A stretch of DNA of 64,000 bases from an uncultured Paracoccaceae bacterium (GTDB taxonomy: Bacteria > Pseudomonadota > Alphaproteobacteria > Rhodobacterales > Rhodobacteraceae), in assembly GCA_958439195.1 (NCBI GenBank), contig OY288157.1, positions 407,864 through 471,863 of the forward strand, read 5' to 3'. The notes beneath the pieces were generated by a model. That model had not been told where the DNA came from. It searched no databases and worked only from the letters and a program-made list of their open reading frames with translations. Below, one piece after another: positions 16,259 through 26,179 of the stretch. The translations under genes and the position numbers were made by a program. Within the stretch, counting starts at the first letter, position 1; the number at the start of each line of letters is the position of its first letter.

Positions 16259-16414
16259 GGCATCCAACACCGGATCGCCCTGATCAACGGGCAGCGCTTC
16301 GCCGACCTGATGGTCAAGCATGGTGTCGGGGTGTGGGTCAGGGCCACCTACACGATCAAGACTGTGGACGAGAGTTACTTCGGTCAGGAAAGGACGGGGT
16401 TCAGGGTTGCGTGA
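16259..16414 (+). pseudogene. C-terminal remnant of an Mrr-type restriction endonuclease
   Basis: An open stretch of about 50 codons without a start reads HRIALINGQRFADLMVKHGV and then a VWVRATYTIKTVD segment before a stop at 16412. This closely matches the end of Mrr-type type IV restriction enzymes (a LIDGxRLAxLMIxxxVGV pattern followed by YEIKxxDxDYF). A TAA lies in frame just upstream and no catalytic PD-(D/E)xK part is present, so it is a broken remnant. It lies head-to-head with the deacetylase gene at the islet edge. Confidence 0.6.
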
Positions 16415-16505
16415 TAGCGGGGGAGGATTAGGTATAAGTAATGGAATACGAGAAAGAATCCCCCCATAAATCTCAAATCAGTAGTTCCTCCCTACACCTC
16501 TCCCC

Positions 16506-17129
16506 CTAACGATCATATGGGACGACCACCCCTCCTGCTCTATCCTCCCACCCCTTCATCCGAGCCATATAGCCCCCCGAGCGGGGAGCCTGTCGCCACC
16601 AAGCAAAGTCGGCCCGATGTTCGGCCTCGATTTCGTCCTGCCCCAACGCCTCGGTCGACACCGGCATAGAAGGCCCAGCGACCGCTTCCTACGCCTCGGC
16701 CATAACGCGCTTCAGTTCCGCCACCCGGGTATAGTCGATGATGAAGCTGTCATGAACCGACAACACCGGAAGGCCCTGTTCCGCGAACTGGCGGTGGACC
16801 AGCGCCGCGATCCACCGGTCCGCGTTCATCAGGGGAATGCCCTGATCAGCGTAGACATAGTCCGTCAGGTGCGGGTGCTTCGTGGTGAAGGCGGTCAACA
16901 GAGCGGCCAAGTCATCGTTGCTCATCAACTTCCCGTATTGATCGGCAGGCCAGTTTTCCCGGTAACTCTGAAACGCCGATTTCTGGTCCTTCGAATTCAG
17001 GGCCGTCAGTACCAGATGCGTGACCAGCGCACGCAGCAGGGCAGGTGGCGCACCGAGTAGCAGCCCGTCGGGCAGCGCATAGGGATCACCGTTCAGTTCA
17101 ACATCCTGTTCAGCGCTCAGGATGGGCAA
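16506..17129 (-). pseudogene. Truncated replicase-like plasmid/phage protein with internal stop
   Basis: Fragment without a natural N-terminus. The segment LPVLSVHDSFIIDY near its end matches a V-H-D-S-F/Y-I motif that I associate with plasmid- and phage-borne replication or polymerase-like proteins. An in-frame TAG at 16689-16691 interrupts it, but the same frame continues with sensible sequence (ADFAWWRQAPRSGGYMARMK) to a stop at 16506-16508, so the TAG looks like a nonsense mutation. The upstream end is fused to the transposase relic. The identification of the ancestral function is tentative. Confidence 0.45.
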
Positions 17130-17613
17130 GGTTGCGGAACAGTGTCTCGTTCAAAACCTCGTCCGCATCCTACCGGTAAAGCTTTCCACAAAGCCATTCT
17201 GCATAGGCTTGTCGGGCGCGATGGAGGGCCATTCGACTTATACTCGGCGGACCATTTCATGATCGCGTTCGAGGTCAGTTCCGTCCCGTTGTCCTCCACG
17301 ATCATCTCCGGCTTGCCGCGGCGTTCGATCAGCGCGGTCAGTTTCCGCGCCACGCGGTGGCCCAAGATTGATGTGTCGGGGATCGCCGCGAGGCACTCAG
17401 CAGCTTCTTCAGCTTGGCGTTCTCGTCCTCCAGCGCCTTCAGCCGCTTGGCCTCGGACTCCGTCTCCCGGAACACTTAGCCTTCCAAGCATAGAACGTGC
17501 CCTCCGACATCCCATGCTTGCGGCAGAGATCAGCGCACTTCGCCCCCGCCTCGAGATCCTGCAGCATGCCGATGATCTGCTCTTCAGTCAGTCTTGCCTT
17601 CTTAATCGTCCAT
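17118..17613 (-). pseudogene. IS3-family transposase relic (OrfA and OrfB fragments)
   Basis: The 5' part encodes an OrfA-like helix-turn-helix (KKARLTEEQIIGMLQ, then CRKHGMSEGTFYAWKAK). After a frame shift, the leucine-zipper segment EAKRLKALEDENAKLKKLL runs directly into the DDE part of OrfB (HRVARKLTALIERRG, MIVEDNGTELTSNAIM), so the middle of the element is deleted. Two further one-base deletions shift the frame at the points where EWPSIAP and MRDELLNETLF would be read. The element ends abruptly near 17120 in the replicase-like fragment. It cannot be functional. Confidence 0.8.
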
Positions 17614-17877
17614 CTTCTCCAGGGACCGGATTCTCATCGCAGATGGTGGAAAAATCCCGTGAAAGATCACTGTGCCTCGACAGAGCTTGCGCAAGTGCAT
17701 GCGTCGGAAGGTATTCAAAAGTCACATAGACATTACCCCGTTTCCCACCATCACCTTGCGCACCGGGAGAAATAATGGGTGGCTTACATCTCAGTGGCAG
17801 TTACTCCAACCACCGGCTGAATTCTGATTTGATATCCAATTTCCAGGCCCACACCATTCGCTCGGCTCTCCGTGCGT

Positions 17878-18744
17878 CTACGTCCGCGTGCTGACGTGAA
17901 CGGCTGCGGCTTGGGAGGCGGTTTGGCAAGCCTCGCGCAGTGTATGCCCCTTGAGCAGGGCGGCACAAAGTGCGCCGATGAAGGCATCCCCCGCGCCATG
18001 GCTCGAAACGGCTTGAACCTTTTCTGCTGGCAGTTGGAACGCCTCATCTTCGGGCGTGACAGCCGCCAGTCCTTTGCTGCCAGCGGTCACGATCACCGCT
18101 TCGAACCGGTCTGCCAGTCGCTTTGCTGCATCGGCGGCACTATGCAGGCAACAGACCGGATCGGCGCCCATCATCTCGGCCTCGACGGCATTGACCACCA
18201 GAATGTCGACAAGCGGCACCAGATCTGCAGATAGCGCCCGCGCCGGTGCTGCATTGAGCAATGTGCGGATTCCGTGGCGTCTGGCCTGCGACGCCGCCGC
18301 GAAATTCACCGCGTCCGGCATTTCGTTCTGCAGGATCAGAAGGCCGACATCCTGCCAAAGGGTTGCGTCCTTTAACGCCGTCACATCAGCATGAAGGTTC
18401 GCCCCTGAGACGATGGTGGCGGCGTAATCACCTTCAGCGTCAAGGATTGCAACGCTCATCCCGGAACCGATTTCCGGCAGGCTTGCGACAAAGCGGTCGT
18501 CAACCCCACCTGCGCGCAAGGCGTGGCGCAGGTAGGTGCCGAAATCGTCGGCCCCAACGGCACCGAACATGCGGCTGGCCGCACCCGCGCGGGCCGCAGC
18601 AACCGCCTGATTGCCACCCTTGCCGCCAAATTTGGGATACCAACGGCGGCCCACGGCGGTTTCGTCCTTGCGGGGCAGATGGTCAGCTTCGACCATGATG
18701 TCATAATGCAGGCTTCCGACGACAAGAACGGTGGAGGGGCTCAC
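17878..18744 (-). CDS. Ribokinase-type PfkB sugar kinase
   Basis: Product of 288 residues from GTG 18744, which has AAGGAA seven bases upstream and lies just past the RpiR stop; the upstream ATG frame would overlap that gene. PfkB landmarks are VVGSLHYDIMVEADHLP at the N-terminus, FGGKGGNQAVAAARAG at about 39-54 and the ATP/anion-hole motif HGAGDAFIGAL with the catalytic base Asp253. It phosphorylates a pentose or similar sugar. As the last gene of a sugar ABC operon it would trap the imported sugar as a phosphate. The exact sugar is unknown. Confidence 0.88.
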   Translation of the reverse strand: MSPSTVLVVGSLHYDIMVEADHLPRKDETAVGRRWYPKFGGKGGNQAVAAARAGAASRMFGAVGADDFGTYLRHALRAGGVDDRFVASLPEIGSGMSVAILDAEGDYAATIVSGANLHADVTALKDATLWQDVGLLILQNEMPDAVNFAAASQARRHGIRTLLNAAPARALSADLVPLVDILVVNAVEAEMMGADPVCCLHSAADAAKRLADRFEAVIVTAGSKGLAAVTPEDEAFQLPAEKVQAVSSHGAGDAFIGALCAALLKGHTLREACQTASQAAAVHVSTRT

Positions 18745-18754
18745 AGGGTGTTCC

Positions 18755-19609
18755 TTACAGCTTTCGTTTGGCCTGCACGGCGCGCATTGTTCGCGCAAGA
18801 TTGGCATCCGCCGCGGCACGATCACGCTGCGCGACCGCCACGAATAGTGCGTCCAGCAGGTTCAACTGCGCGATCCGCGCGGTCGCGTTTTCGCCCAGAA
18901 GCGGGTTGTTTTGCGCGGTGGAGCACAAAACCACATCGACAATCCGCGCGAGCGGGCTGTCGGCATAGTTCGTGACAGCGATTGTCCGGGCGCCGTTGCG
19001 ACGCGCCAATTCCACCGCTTCGATCACCGCTGTTGTGCTTCCCGAATGGGAAAAGGCAATCGCCACGTCGTCATGCCCCAAAAGCGCGGCAGACATCACC
19101 ATCATGTGGGCGTCGTCAAACACCGATGTGCGCACCCCGATCCGCAGGAACTTGTGGCTTACGTCACGGGCGATCTGCGCCGAGCCGCCGAGACCGTAGA
19201 AATCGCGCTGACGGGCGCGATGAAGAAAATCAGCCGCGCGCTCAAAGGCTTCGAGGTCGAGGATGGCGAAGGTTTCCTCCAACGCCTGCATCGCGGTTCG
19301 AAAGACCTTTTGCACGATTTGCCCGGCGGTATCCTGCGGGCCGATTTCAGAATGGAGTGCTGCGGAGTCAAGGTTGTAGTAATTCACCAATCCCTGCCGA
19401 AATTCACGAAAGCCGCCAAAGCCCAGCTTCTTGGCGACCTTCACCACCATCGCCTCTGACACGCCGGAACCTTCCGCCACAGAGCGAAGAGGTGTCGCCT
19501 CATCAATGTCTTTTCGCGCCAGGATATCGGCCGCAACTTTGCCTTCCAGCGGCGTAAGATTTGGCAGCCGCATTCTGATTTGAGCGATGACCGCGCGTGC
19601 GTCACCCAT
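18755..19609 (-). CDS. MurR/RpiR family transcriptional regulator
   Basis: Product of 284 residues. The N-terminal HTH_6 domain (residues 1-80) includes PLRSVAEGSGVSEAMVVKVAKKLGFGGFREF; the C-terminal half is a SIS sugar-phosphate sensing domain, with YGLGGSAQIARDVSHKFLRIG and VAIAFSHSGSTTAVIE as landmarks. RpiR proteins bind a sugar phosphate and repress or activate the linked catabolic operon. It lies between the permease and kinase genes of the operon that it probably controls; an inverted repeat at 24232-24269, ahead of the first gene, is the candidate operator. Confidence 0.9.
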   Translation of the reverse strand: MGDARAVIAQIRMRLPNLTPLEGKVAADILARKDIDEATPLRSVAEGSGVSEAMVVKVAKKLGFGGFREFRQGLVNYYNLDSAALHSEIGPQDTAGQIVQKVFRTAMQALEETFAILDLEAFERAADFLHRARQRDFYGLGGSAQIARDVSHKFLRIGVRTSVFDDAHMMVMSAALLGHDDVAIAFSHSGSTTAVIEAVELARRNGARTIAVTNYADSPLARIVDVVLCSTAQNNPLLGENATARIAQLNLLDALFVAVAQRDRAAADANLARTMRAVQAKRKL

Positions 19610-19612
19610 GTC

Positions 19613-20572
19613 TTACCCCTGTTTGCCGCTGGTCAGCTTGTCGATCAGCATGGCGACAATGATGATGATCCCGGTTGCAAGCAACTGATAGAAGGCCTGC
19701 ACATTCATCAATGTCAGGCCGTTGCGCAGCGTGCCCAGGATGATTGCCCCGATCAAGGTGCCGAAGATTGACCCGCGCCCACCCATCAGGCTGGCTCCGC
19801 CGATTGCGGCGGCGGCAATGGCATCCAGTTCCCACAGGGTGCCGAGGGTCGGTTCGGCAGCGCCAAGCCGACCGATCAGGATCATCGCGGCAACGGCGGC
19901 CATGAAGCCCGAAATCATGTAGGCCATCTGTCTGGTCAGCGTTACGGGAACACCGGCGATCCGGGCGGCTTCGGGATTGCCGCCGACCGCCATGAAATAT
20001 TCCCCCAGCGGGGATTTGTTCAGGATCACCCAGGCCAGAACGGCCAAGATGGCCACAACAATCACAGGGTTCGGGACGCCCAGAACCGATCCGTTGGTCA
20101 GCGCCCGAAATTCGTCCGGCAAGCCAAAGATGGGGGTGCCGCCGGTATAGATCAACGCCAGCGCACGATAGAGCGACAACCCCCCCAGCGTAACGATGAA
20201 CGGCTGCAATCCACCCCAGGTGATCAGTGCGCCGTTCACAAACCCGCAAAAGACGCCAACCGCGAGCGCGCCCAGAATTGCCAATGGCACCGGTACGCCC
20301 GCGACCAGCATGGCAGCGCCCAGAACTGCAGACAGCGCCGCCACCGGCCCGACCGACAGGTCGATCCCGCCCGAGATGATGACCAGCGTCATCCCCAAAG
20401 CGATGCAGGCATTGATCGATGATTGTTGCAGGATGTTGATGATATTCGGCGTGGTCAGGAAGGTGTCTGACTGCCATGCAAAGACAGCCCCGATCAGGAT
20501 CAGGCCCAAAAGCGTGCCCGCTTCGCGGAACTTGATGCGGGAAAGTAGCGGAGATTGCGTCATACTGTTCAT
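19613..20572 (-). CDS. Sugar ABC transporter permease, RbsC-like
   Basis: Product of 319 residues from ATG 20572 (an ATG at 20563 is possible); the longer frame overlaps the ATPase gene. There are about eight to ten hydrophobic segments, including the family motif ALGMTLVIISGGIDLSVG at about 63-80, plus GGNPEAARIAGVPV and IGGASLMGGRGSIFG further on. This is the membrane pore of a CUT2-class importer for monosaccharides. Four bases separate it from the RpiR gene and ten from the ATPase gene. Confidence 0.92.
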   Translation of the reverse strand: MNSMTQSPLLSRIKFREAGTLLGLILIGAVFAWQSDTFLTTPNIINILQQSSINACIALGMTLVIISGGIDLSVGPVAALSAVLGAAMLVAGVPVPLAILGALAVGVFCGFVNGALITWGGLQPFIVTLGGLSLYRALALIYTGGTPIFGLPDEFRALTNGSVLGVPNPVIVVAILAVLAWVILNKSPLGEYFMAVGGNPEAARIAGVPVTLTRQMAYMISGFMAAVAAMILIGRLGAAEPTLGTLWELDAIAAAAIGGASLMGGRGSIFGTLIGAIILGTLRNGLTLMNVQAFYQLLATGIIIIVAMLIDKLTSGKQG

Positions 20573-20582
20573 GTCTGGGCTT

Positions 20583-22070
<1,488 letters not shown>

Positions 22071-22131
22071 AGCTATCCTGCAAGAGGTGCGGCCCGCCCG
22101 GTAAAGCCATCCGGGCGGGCCGCTGTTGCGC

Positions 22132-23181
22132 TTATTGTGCCATCAAGGCCGCACGCAGCGCCGCCATGTCCGAAGTCGCGTATGTTTCGACATTCTCCTT
22201 GGTGATCAAGGCTTGCGGCGTGGCAACCACGCGGGGCAGGTCTTGCCCTGCCATCAGGCGCAGCGCGACTTCCATCGCAATCTCGCCCGTCAGCACCGGG
22301 AAGCTGTCCACAGTGCCCGTCAAATCGCCAGAGCGGACAGCGGCATAGGCATCAGAGATCCCGTCGGTGCCAAAAACAGCAACCTGGTCCTGCTTGCCTG
22401 CTGCTTTCACCGCTTCGACCACACCCAAGGCCATGCCGTCATTGTTGGCATAAAACCCGATCAGATCAGGATACTGCTGAAGGATCGTCGCGGCGGCATT
22501 GAACGCCTCTTCCCGGCTCCAGTTTGCCGGAACCGAGGCAACAACCTCAAAATTGCCGGCCGCTGTGATGGTTTCGGTAAATCCTGCGGTGCGCTGACCG
22601 GCGGCATAGACACCCGGTTGGCCTTCGATCACGGCGACCTTGCCACCATCCGGACGGTTTGCGATGAACCAGTTCGCCACGTTGACGCCGTTACCTTTTT
22701 GCACGTTGCCAACATATTGCGTGGCCGACGGTATGACCGCGTCATTGACGTTCAACACCGGGATACCCGCAGCCGCCGCCGCTTCGACTGCCGGGATCAG
22801 GTTCGCGTCGGTCTGTGGCGAAAACAGCAAGGCATTGAAACCCTGGCTGATCAGGTTTTCCGCGATGGAAAGCTGGCCCAACTGGTCGCCTTCGGATTGC
22901 GCAGCCTGATAGACAAACTCGATCCCCAGCGCCGTTGCGACGTTCTGATAGCCCTGGCCAAGCGACCGCCAGTATTCGTTGGCCAATGTCTTTGAAACAC
23001 CGCCGACCTTGGTCCCCGCAGGTGGGGCGGGCAGCGGGCCAAACTTGGCCTCCAACTCGGACCAGTCCATCCGGTCAGGCTCACTGTCCGAATTCAAAGG
23101 TGACAGATCCTGCGCCTGGGCCATGCCCATAGACAGGGTGAACACGCTGGCGGCCAGCGCGCCTTTCAGAAAGTGTTGCAT
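22132..23181 (-). CDS. Sugar ABC transporter substrate-binding protein
   Basis: Product of 349 residues. The signal peptide is MQHFLKGALAASVFTLSMGMAQA with cleavage near residue 23. The mature protein has the Peripla_BP_4 fold: a strand around VGGVSKTLANEYWRSLGQGY, NLISQGFNALLFSPQTDANL, hinge-region VAVIEGQPGVYAAGQRT and FYANNDGMALGVVEA. It captures a monosaccharide in the periplasm for the RbsA/RbsC-like pair encoded downstream. A 45-bp gap separates it from the isomerase gene, and 61 bp separate it from the ATPase gene. The substrate cannot be read from the sequence. Confidence 0.92.
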   Translation of the reverse strand: MQHFLKGALAASVFTLSMGMAQAQDLSPLNSDSEPDRMDWSELEAKFGPLPAPPAGTKVGGVSKTLANEYWRSLGQGYQNVATALGIEFVYQAAQSEGDQLGQLSIAENLISQGFNALLFSPQTDANLIPAVEAAAAAGIPVLNVNDAVIPSATQYVGNVQKGNGVNVANWFIANRPDGGKVAVIEGQPGVYAAGQRTAGFTETITAAGNFEVVASVPANWSREEAFNAAATILQQYPDLIGFYANNDGMALGVVEAVKAAGKQDQVAVFGTDGISDAYAAVRSGDLTGTVDSFPVLTGEIAMEVALRLMAGQDLPRVVATPQALITKENVETYATSDMAALRAALMAQ

Positions 23182-23226
23182 TGGTTTCCTCCCATTTTCA
23201 ACACGTTTTAAGTCAGCTTCGTAAAG

Positions 23227-24219
23227 TCAGGGTCGTGTCGCCTGTGCCAACGCCAGGCGTGCGAATTCCTGTGCCTCGACCGGGTCTTGTCGCCCTTGTG
23301 CCTGCGCCAGACGGTTGTCGCCGTCCATCCGGTGAACAGCCTCCAGCATGCGGCGCACGGTGCGGATGTTCGCCGCGCACTCGGCCACCGGATCAAGACC
23401 GGAGGCATCAGGAAAGGTGTCAAAATAGATTGCCCCGTCGAAACCACCCCGATGGACAGCCCGCAAAAGCTCTAACGTGGCCTGTTCGTGGACCGCCCCG
23501 ACCATCAGCCCGTCATCGCGCTTGGCATAGCCATCGTTCAGGTGCAGCCCAAGGAGTTGTGACCGGCTTTGCACCAGCATCGCCGCAAAGGCAGGCTGCT
23601 CATCCGCATAAAGCGCGTGGGCAAAATCAATGGTCACGCCAAGGTTGGGCAGACCCACCTGCTGAATCGCCAAAAGCGTGGTCGCCGCATCGGGCAGGAC
23701 CGCATAAGACCTTGGTTCATTTGGCTTATATTCAATTGAAATCAAACAATCCGGGTCATGGGCCGCCACTTCGGCGATACCTGCGATCTCATCATTCCAA
23801 AGGGCGGAATAGTCGCATTGAAACGCATAATCCCACCCATCTTGACCAAGCCACAGCGTCATCATGGGCGCACCCATCCTGCGCGCCGCATCAATGCCCC
23901 GCTTCGTAAGATCAATCGCCTCTCGCCGCACGACGGGATCGGGATTGGTGAACGCCCCACGCTTGAAGGCCGGATTTGTGTAGTAGCGCATCGCCAACCC
24001 GGAAACCTGCAATCCGCAGTCGCGCACGATCCGCCCTGTCAAGGCTGGGTCTTCGCCGATGTGATCGGGATAGTTCAGATCAAGCTCGGTCAGCCCCTCA
24101 ACCGTAGCCGCGCGCCGAACCAACTGTTCCAGACCCGGCTTTCCCGACAGATCCGGCCAGTAGCCCGCCGCCCCCGAAGCAAACGAATTGATCCGCGTTG
24201 CAAAACGATGTCCAAGCAT
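23227..24219 (-). CDS. Sugar phosphate isomerase/epimerase-type TIM-barrel protein
   Basis: Product of 330 residues of the xylose-isomerase-like AP endonuclease 2 superfamily. Metal-site acidic and histidine residues are visible in LISIEYKPNEPRSY (Glu), GVTIDFAHALYADEQ (Asp, His), GLHLNDGYAKRDDG (His, Asp) and AIYFDTFPD (Asp). It probably interconverts a ketose and its epimer or aldose. The ATG at 24219 has TTTGGGGA just upstream and is preferred to a TTG at 24231. As first gene of the operon it suggests that the transported sugar needs isomerisation before the ribokinase step. Confidence 0.88.
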   Translation of the reverse strand: MLGHRFATRINSFASGAAGYWPDLSGKPGLEQLVRRAATVEGLTELDLNYPDHIGEDPALTGRIVRDCGLQVSGLAMRYYTNPAFKRGAFTNPDPVVRREAIDLTKRGIDAARRMGAPMMTLWLGQDGWDYAFQCDYSALWNDEIAGIAEVAAHDPDCLISIEYKPNEPRSYAVLPDAATTLLAIQQVGLPNLGVTIDFAHALYADEQPAFAAMLVQSRSQLLGLHLNDGYAKRDDGLMVGAVHEQATLELLRAVHRGGFDGAIYFDTFPDASGLDPVAECAANIRTVRRMLEAVHRMDGDNRLAQAQGRQDPVEAQEFARLALAQATRP

Positions 24220-24231
24220 TCCGATCCCCAA

Positions 24232-24269
24232 ATTTACTTTACACTATCAAAGAAAGTTGTGAAGTAAAT
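24232..24269. promoter_or_regulatory. Inverted repeat, candidate RpiR operator
   Basis: The arms ATTTACTTTAC (24232-24242) and GTGAAGTAAAT (24259-24269) are complementary at 10 of 11 positions with a 16-bp spacer. The repeat lies 13-50 bp before the start of the isomerase gene, the first gene of the sugar operon. An RpiR-family regulator is encoded in the operon, so autoregulation through this site is likely. About 24270-24514 upstream holds no gene that I can support. Confidence 0.55.
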
Positions 24270-24514
24270 CGGAAATTTCGACCGTTACCCCGGCAGGCCC
24301 GTCATCAACGCAAATCAAGCAATCAGCTGCGGCCAAAAGCCGAGCTTTTTTCCATATAAACAATCACTTATGGCGGCGCGATCTGCCCCGTCAAAATGCC
24401 GATCTTCGTCCGCGCGGTATGCACGTATCTGAACCAGACTTCGGCAAGATCAGGCCGTCGGGCAAGCAGCTCTCACCGATTCCGTGAGGTGGCTCTGCGA
24501 CAGCGGGCGCACGC

Positions 24515-25546
24515 CTACCTTTTCCCGAGCGCCACAAGAAAGAAGCGGCGCAAGGGTTCAATCAGATCGAAAAGGAAGGTGCGCTTGTTGAAATAGTTGT
24601 CCGTGACACCGAACACTGGTTGCAGGTTTTGCCCTTTGTAAAAGGTGCCAAACAGATGGTCCCATATCGAAAAGATAACGCCATAGTTCTTGTCCCAGTG
24701 CTCTTCGACAAGGGAATGGTGAATACGATGGGTGCGTGGGGATATCAGGACATAATCCAGCCAGCCAAAGTGCCAGTCAAAATCCGAATGGAACCAGACA
24801 TTTACCAACGAGACCAGCAACCAAAAGGAAATGAACTGCTCGATCGGGGCACCAAGAACAGCAAGCGGAATTGATGACAGCGCAGTCTGCATCGCCTTTT
24901 CAAAAGGATGGTCTCGAACACCGGTGATCAGGTTCATTTCCGTTGCAGCATGGTGGAATTTATGAATTTCCCACAAGGCGCGGGATTCATGCGAAATGCG
25001 ATGGAACCAATAATAGATGAAATCCTGAACCACGAGATAAATCATGAACTGGACAACCGGGTTCGGCACATTGGCAAAAAGGTTAAAATTCAAATTTGCC
25101 TGAACCAACGCAAAAACAAACAGCGGGCCAAGCAACATAAGCGCCTGCATCACAAAGGCATCCAGCGCCAATCGGTTGTAAACGAACATGTAAAAGTCAG
25201 TCCGCGCCGTCTTGTTGCCCACCATTCTGGACAGACGATAAAGCGATGACGCATGCCAGCCTTTGTCTATGGACCGCTTCTGCCATCCGTGAATGCCGAT
25301 TTCGATAACAAGTGAGAAAAGATAAATTCCTGTGATCGCCGCGTTGAAAGGATTGACCAACAGTCCAACCCAATCACGGTTAAGAACTTCATTCCAAATG
25401 CGATCAACCTGATACATCACAAGGCTTCTGACCCAACGAAGCACAGCCCCGGCAATTGCGACCACGTCGAAGCCGAGTACCGTTTGGGCAAGAACAAAGA
25501 GTATTAAACAAAGCACCATTACAACGAACGCTGTAATTCGCCGCAT
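24515..25546 (-). CDS. Sterol desaturase / fatty acid hydroxylase family membrane protein
   Basis: Product of 343 residues with several hydrophobic helices, the first at about 5-30. The di-iron histidine motifs of the superfamily are present: HRISH (HxxxH), HKFHH (HxxHH) and HRIHH near the C-terminus. Members hydroxylate or desaturate lipids such as carotenoids, sphingolipids or ornithine lipids in the membrane. Substrate unknown. It is a monocistronic gene, less GC-rich than most of the window, divergent from the GlsB-like gene. Confidence 0.88.
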   Translation of the reverse strand: MRRITAFVVMVLCLILFVLAQTVLGFDVVAIAGAVLRWVRSLVMYQVDRIWNEVLNRDWVGLLVNPFNAAITGIYLFSLVIEIGIHGWQKRSIDKGWHASSLYRLSRMVGNKTARTDFYMFVYNRLALDAFVMQALMLLGPLFVFALVQANLNFNLFANVPNPVVQFMIYLVVQDFIYYWFHRISHESRALWEIHKFHHAATEMNLITGVRDHPFEKAMQTALSSIPLAVLGAPIEQFISFWLLVSLVNVWFHSDFDWHFGWLDYVLISPRTHRIHHSLVEEHWDKNYGVIFSIWDHLFGTFYKGQNLQPVFGVTDNYFNKRTFLFDLIEPLRRFFLVALGKR

Positions 25547-25849
25547 TCAGTTTGCCTGGTTGATTTCATTGCCGTCGAAACAAGGCACTTTTTAAAGGCA
25601 CGGCAGTCTGGCACCGCACTCGCCTTTCACGTGTGATGGAATACCGCATGCGTTGCGCGATGACGAGACGACTCTCAATCCGGGAACCAGAACACACCGA
25701 CCAAATCCTGGGCGACCGATGAACCAACCGACATCTTGTGGTCAGGCCATACCAGATGCGAAGGATCGCCTCGTTTGATTGATCCTGTGCAACCAGCCTG
25801 TTAGCCTTTGCAAATGGATGTCTAACCATCCGAACAAACGGAGATTGCT
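25547..25849. other. Intergenic region, no gene seen
   Basis: About 300 bp between divergent genes. It must hold both promoters, but I see no convincing -35/-10 pair, repeat or RNA fold, and no open frame with recognisable sequence. Confidence 0.5.
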
Positions 25850-26104
25850 ATGGGTATCGAAAGTCTTTTGGTCATGTTGTTGATTGGCGCAGTCGCAGGT
25901 TGGCTGGCCGGAAAGCTGGTAGCCGGAGGTGGCTATGGGCTGTTGGGCAACATCGTGATCGGCATTCTCGGCGCTGTCGTGGCCAGCTTTCTGCTGCCAC
26001 AGATCGGGTTCGGCCTGGGTGGTGGAATCATTCCGGCGATCATCCATTCAACCATCGGCGCCGTGATCCTGCTGTTCGTGATCCGGTTGATCAAACGGGC
26101 GTAA
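25850..26104 (+). CDS. GlsB/YeaQ/YmgE family stress-response membrane protein
   Basis: Product of 84 residues with three hydrophobic segments rich in glycine: LLVMLLIGAVAGWLAGKLVAGG, LLGNIVIGILGAVVASFLLP and IHSTIGAVILLFVIRLI. This is the transglycosylase-associated (GlsB) family of small inner-membrane proteins, often induced by stress. An ACGGAG ribosome site precedes the ATG. It is followed by a strong bidirectional terminator. Confidence 0.93.
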   Translation: MGIESLLVMLLIGAVAGWLAGKLVAGGGYGLLGNIVIGILGAVVASFLLPQIGFGLGGGIIPAIIHSTIGAVILLFVIRLIKRA

Positions 26105-26123
26105 CATCTTGTAGCAAATGCAA

Positions 26124-26153
26124 AACGGCCCCCACCTAATGGTGGGGGCCGTT
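26124..26153. terminator. Bidirectional terminator between glsB-like gene and nrdJ
   Basis: Thirteen-base perfect arms AACGGCCCCCACC / GGTGGGGGCCGTT with a TAAT loop between two convergent genes. The flanking AAAA and TT stretches fit termination on both strands. Confidence 0.8.
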
Positions 26154-26179
26154 CCCTTTCGGGTTGCCGGAATAGCAGA

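Larger units (their letters stand above)
14128..17800. mobile_element. tRNA-Gln-adjacent accessory islet with decayed mobile genes
   Basis: Between tRNA-Gln and the sugar operon there are two genes unrelated to their neighbours (GNAT and polysaccharide deacetylase), then a run of broken sequences: an Mrr-type nuclease C-terminus, a replicase-like fragment with an internal stop and an IS3-family transposase with frameshifts and an internal deletion. The composition is visibly less GC-rich than the flanks. No integrase gene and no second copy of the tRNA 3' end were found, so the boundaries are approximate. About 16415-16505 and 17614-17877 contain no further recognisable gene. Confidence 0.5.

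Noticed and set aside
17614..17877. Second copy of the tRNA-Gln 3' end as an attachment site
   Set aside because: No stretch matching GTTCGAATCCTAGCG was found at the far end of the islet.
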